Positions 61,855 through 64,000 of a stretch of DNA of 64,000 nucleotides are shown piece after piece. Every line of letters starts with the position of its first letter. The first letter of the stretch is position 1. The notes under the pieces are model-generated. The model was not told the DNA's origin, did no database searches, and saw only the letters and a list, made by a program, of their open reading frames with translations. The position numbers were made by a program, and so were the translations under genes. Origin of the DNA: Cupriavidus basilensis (GTDB taxonomy: Bacteria; Pseudomonadota; Gammaproteobacteria; Burkholderiales; Burkholderiaceae); the NCBI RefSeq assembly GCF_008801925.2, contig NZ_CP062803.1, forward strand, positions 1,612,001-1,676,000, read 5' to 3'.

Positions 61855-62109
61855 GGCGGTATCTTAGCGACAAACGCTTTCGGTCAAAATGGCTTAACAA
61901 AAGGTTACATACTTTACCCCGAGGTATGAAGGCACGCATCCACCCTGCGTTTAAACTGCCGCATACCGTTTCCGTAGCCAGTCCCGCGGGGATTTCGTGG
62001 GCGTCCGCCGTGTAGTTCACTGCCATGACGTGGCGAGGCGGGGCTACTGGATGTCCGGCTTCCGGCGGTCCTGTAACCACCGTTTCCGAAGCCCAAACCG
62101 CCATTATCA

Positions 62110-62451
62110 ATGAAAGTCACCTGCAAGCGCGCCGGGCATACCCTTTCCCGCGCCGGCGCGACGGTTGCGCTGCTGCTTGCCGCTAGTGCGGGGTACCCGC
62201 AATCACCCGGCATGGCGCACTTGTTCCCGGGCGCTGGCAAGCCGGCACCCCGCGAGGCTGCCCCGCGCAACGAGCGCGAGCGCTACAGCCAGGACGAGGC
62301 GCGAGCGCGCGCCGGAAAGTACCGCGCCGAGCGTGACATGAACGAGCGCCTGCCCCACGCTTCCCCGAACGACAAGCTCTCACCCGACGAGCGGCGCAAG
62401 CTGCGCCAGAACCTGTACGAACTCGGGCGGGAGATGTACCAGGGCGGCTAG
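62110..62451 (+). CDS. Small exported protein of unknown function
   Basis: 113 residues with an N-terminal signal sequence (MKVTCKRAGHTLSRAGATVALLLAASAGYPQS). The mature part is highly charged, rich in Arg and Glu, and predicted helical (RNERERYSQDEARARAGKYRAERDMNERL, ending SPDERRKLRQNLYELGREMYQGG). The SPDERRKLRQNLYELGREMY tail resembles small periplasmic proteins of beta-proteobacteria with DERRKLRRQI-type motifs, but no function is known. It diverges from the OmpR-type gene across 255 bases. Confidence 0.75.
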   Translation: MKVTCKRAGHTLSRAGATVALLLAASAGYPQSPGMAHLFPGAGKPAPREAAPRNERERYSQDEARARAGKYRAERDMNERLPHASPNDKLSPDERRKLRQNLYELGREMYQGG

Positions 62452-62569
62452 GGACCAGGCAGGCGCACATGCGTGCAGCTTGACACGCGGCGCGGCGAGC
62501 GCGATATCGGCGTCCGTCCTACTTCAGCGCCGTAGCCCCATCGCCTTATAGCCTCGCAGCCGCATAGCC

Positions 62570-63466
62570 TCATGGCAGGCCGGCGTGTGGCACTTCGACT
62601 TCCGTCATCAGGATATGGCCCAGGCGCGAAGCGCGCCGCTGCGCCTCGTCGAAATTCGGCGCGGCGGCCAGGAACAACGTGGTGCCACGCGGCCCACCCA
62701 GGGCGGCGGCGAAAATGCCCGTCCCGCAGGCAATCTCCTCATCGATGCGCCCGCCCGGCATCACCCGCAATACGCGATTGCCGATGGCATCAGCCACCCA
62801 GAGCGCACCTTGCGCATCCTGGGCGCACCCGTCCGGCGCCACCTTCGCGCCGCCCAGCACCTGGCCGAGATCCGATCCGGCGGGCTGGCTGCCGAAGAGG
62901 GCCCAGTCACGGCGCGGGCCCAGCGAGCCATCGGCGTGCAGATCGAAGGCCGAGATGCGATTGCCCAGGGTCTCGCCTACCACCAGGGACTTGCCGTCCG
63001 GCGTGATGACCGAGCCGTTGGGGAAAAACAGGCCATCGGCCACCACGCTCACCGAGCCATCCGGGTCGACCCGCGCCAGGCTCGCGGTGCGCATCGGGGC
63101 GCCGGCCATCAGGTCGAAACCGAAATTACCCACATAGGCGCGGCCGTGCTGGTCCACCACCATGTCGTTGACGTGCCCGCTGGCCACGCCGGACAGGTCG
63201 GCATGTACCACGAGGCTGCCGTCCGGCTCGCGGCGCAGCAGTTTGCGGTCGCGCATGGAGACGATCAGCAGGCGCCCGTCCGGCAGCCATCCCATGCCGG
63301 ATGGCTGCTGCGGCACTTCGGCGATCTGTTCGACGGCGCCATCCAGGCTCACCGCCATCACCCGGTGGGTGTAGAAATCCGACAGCCAGAGCCGGCCATC
63401 GTGCCAGCGCAGTCCTTCCAGAAAGGTGTGCCCCTCGGTCAGGACCGATAGTTCGCGGTGCGCCAT
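62570..63466 (-). CDS. SMP-30/gluconolactonase family protein
   Basis: 298-residue six-bladed beta-propeller of the SMP-30/lactonase type, likely a divalent-metal-dependent sugar lactonase. The blade segments show EGLRWHDGRLWLSDFYTHRV (metal Glu), SMRDRKLLR, VNDMVVDQHGRAYVGNFGFD (Asn ligand), FPNGSVITPDGKSLVVGET and a final CAQDAQGALWVADAIGNRVLRV (Asp ligand). Substrate unknown. It begins upstream of, and in the same direction as, the partial M20-type hydrolase gene's end, 93 bases away. Confidence 0.9.
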   Translation of the reverse strand: MAHRELSVLTEGHTFLEGLRWHDGRLWLSDFYTHRVMAVSLDGAVEQIAEVPQQPSGMGWLPDGRLLIVSMRDRKLLRREPDGSLVVHADLSGVASGHVNDMVVDQHGRAYVGNFGFDLMAGAPMRTASLARVDPDGSVSVVADGLFFPNGSVITPDGKSLVVGETLGNRISAFDLHADGSLGPRRDWALFGSQPAGSDLGQVLGGAKVAPDGCAQDAQGALWVADAIGNRVLRVMPGGRIDEEIACGTGIFAAALGGPRGTTLFLAAAPNFDEAQRRASRLGHILMTEVEVPHAGLP

Positions 63467-63559
63467 GCAGTGTCTCCGTTGTGATCTTTCGATCTTGTGA
63501 TTGGTGTGCCTACATCCAATACGATTTGTGCCGGGACCGCAAGCGCGCCGCGGTGGGGG

Positions 63560-64000
63560 TCAGGCGCGGGGCTGGAAATGCCGCAGGAAGTCGACGAAGA
63601 CCTCGGCCGCGAGCTGGGCGTCGTCGGCCGTGATGGTTTCCAGCGGGTTGTGGCTGATGCCGCCGTTGCCGCAGCGCACGAACAGCATCGCCACATCGGT
63701 CATGCGCTGCATCATCATGGCGTCGTGGCCGGCGCCAGAGGGCAGCTCGAACGCGTCCAGCCCGCGCTTCTTGAGCACCGCGCCGAACTGGTCCATCAGC
63801 CAGCGCGCGCAGGGCGCGTTGTTGACCGGGGTCACCCGTTCCACGCCGGCGCTAAGGCCGCGACGCTCGGCGATGGCCTGGATGCCGGCCACGATGTCGG
63901 CAATGGCGGCTTCGCGGATGCTGTCTTCGCCGGCACGGATGTCCATCGAGAACACGCATTCGGCGGGGATGACGTTGCTCGACCCGTTGGGCACCTGCAG
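63560..64000 (-). CDS. Zn-dependent amidase / N-carbamoyl-L-amino-acid hydrolase family (N-terminal part outside window)
   Basis: C-terminal 147 or so residues of an M20-family hydrolase of the HyuC/allantoate amidohydrolase branch. NGSSNVIPAECVFSMDIRAGEDS is the dimerisation-domain signature, ELPSGAGHDAMMMQRM carries a metal/substrate His, and MLFVRCGNGGISHNPLETIT holds the late metal His. The protein runs off the right edge of the window on the minus strand; a full member has about 415 residues. Substrate (ureido acid, allantoate or beta-ureidopropionate) cannot be told from this part. Confidence 0.88.
   Translation of the reverse strand: MQVPNGSSNVIPAECVFSMDIRAGEDSIREAAIADIVAGIQAIAERRGLSAGVERVTPVNNAPCARWLMDQFGAVLKKRGLDAFELPSGAGHDAMMMQRMTDVAMLFVRCGNGGISHNPLETITADDAQLAAEVFVDFLRHFQPRA

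Overview
The window looks like chromosome 1 of a Cupriavidus species or close relative (Burkholderiaceae, high GC). The left edge carries the 3' part of a phaA-phaB-phaR polyhydroxybutyrate locus in the Cupriavidus necator order, followed by dus, rimO and bktB. The right part carries mfd, ispD-ispF, ahpC-ahpD and an OmpR/EnvZ-type pair. Species cannot be fixed from sequence reading alone.

Layout. (1) 1-10.0 kb, core: phaA (5'-truncated by the window edge), phaB, a strong terminator, phaR, a tRNA-dihydrouridine synthase, rimO, bktB, an exported protein, a MetC-like PLP enzyme, a bidirectional terminator and serB on the other strand. (2) 10.1-44.1 kb, accessory: a patchwork of regulator-plus-mini-operon units with lower-GC patches, two pseudogenes, a decayed IS1182-type element, dispersed repeat fragments and a chimeric ORF. 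Units are: a three-gene set of small proteins of unknown function; LysR with a deleted NmrA-like gene; LysR with an SDR/SDR/quinone reductase/LLM monooxygenase/hydrolase operon; a cysteine desulfurase fused to a DUF442 domain; LysR with a DMT permease; a Zn-dehydrogenase/YciI/LysR operon diverging from an OsmC / CNB-flavoprotein / UBP zinc finger / isochorismatase / monooxygenase operon; MocR diverging from an epimerase-cupin pair; LysR diverging from an M20 amidohydrolase and a Bug-type binding protein; and IclR diverging from a TIM-barrel enzyme / AAHS transporter / shikimate dehydrogenase operon that looks like quinate-shikimate catabolism. (3) 44.1-57.1 kb, mostly core: exported M20 hydrolase, MHS transporter, argE-like gene, mfd, ispD, ispF, GNAT, ahpD, ahpC, MHS transporter. 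(4) 57.4-59.7 kb: a large nested-palindrome intergenic repeat with an intact-looking IS3-family element inserted in its right terminal hairpin. (5) 59.8-64 kb: histidine kinase and response regulator, a small exported protein, an SMP-30 lactonase and a partial M20-type hydrolase.

How the genes work together. PhaA/BktB condense acyl-CoAs and PhaB reduces acetoacetyl-CoA for PHB, with PhaR as the granule-sensing repressor. AhpC/AhpD form a peroxide-reducing pair. IspD/IspF are consecutive MEP-pathway enzymes. The accessory block is mainly catabolic and redox enzymes, each with its own local regulator. The most unusual items are the cysteine desulfurase-DUF442 fusion, the UBP zinc finger translationally coupled to a CNB/thioredoxin-reductase-like flavoprotein, and the nested-palindrome element. 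No tRNA, rRNA or CRISPR array was seen.
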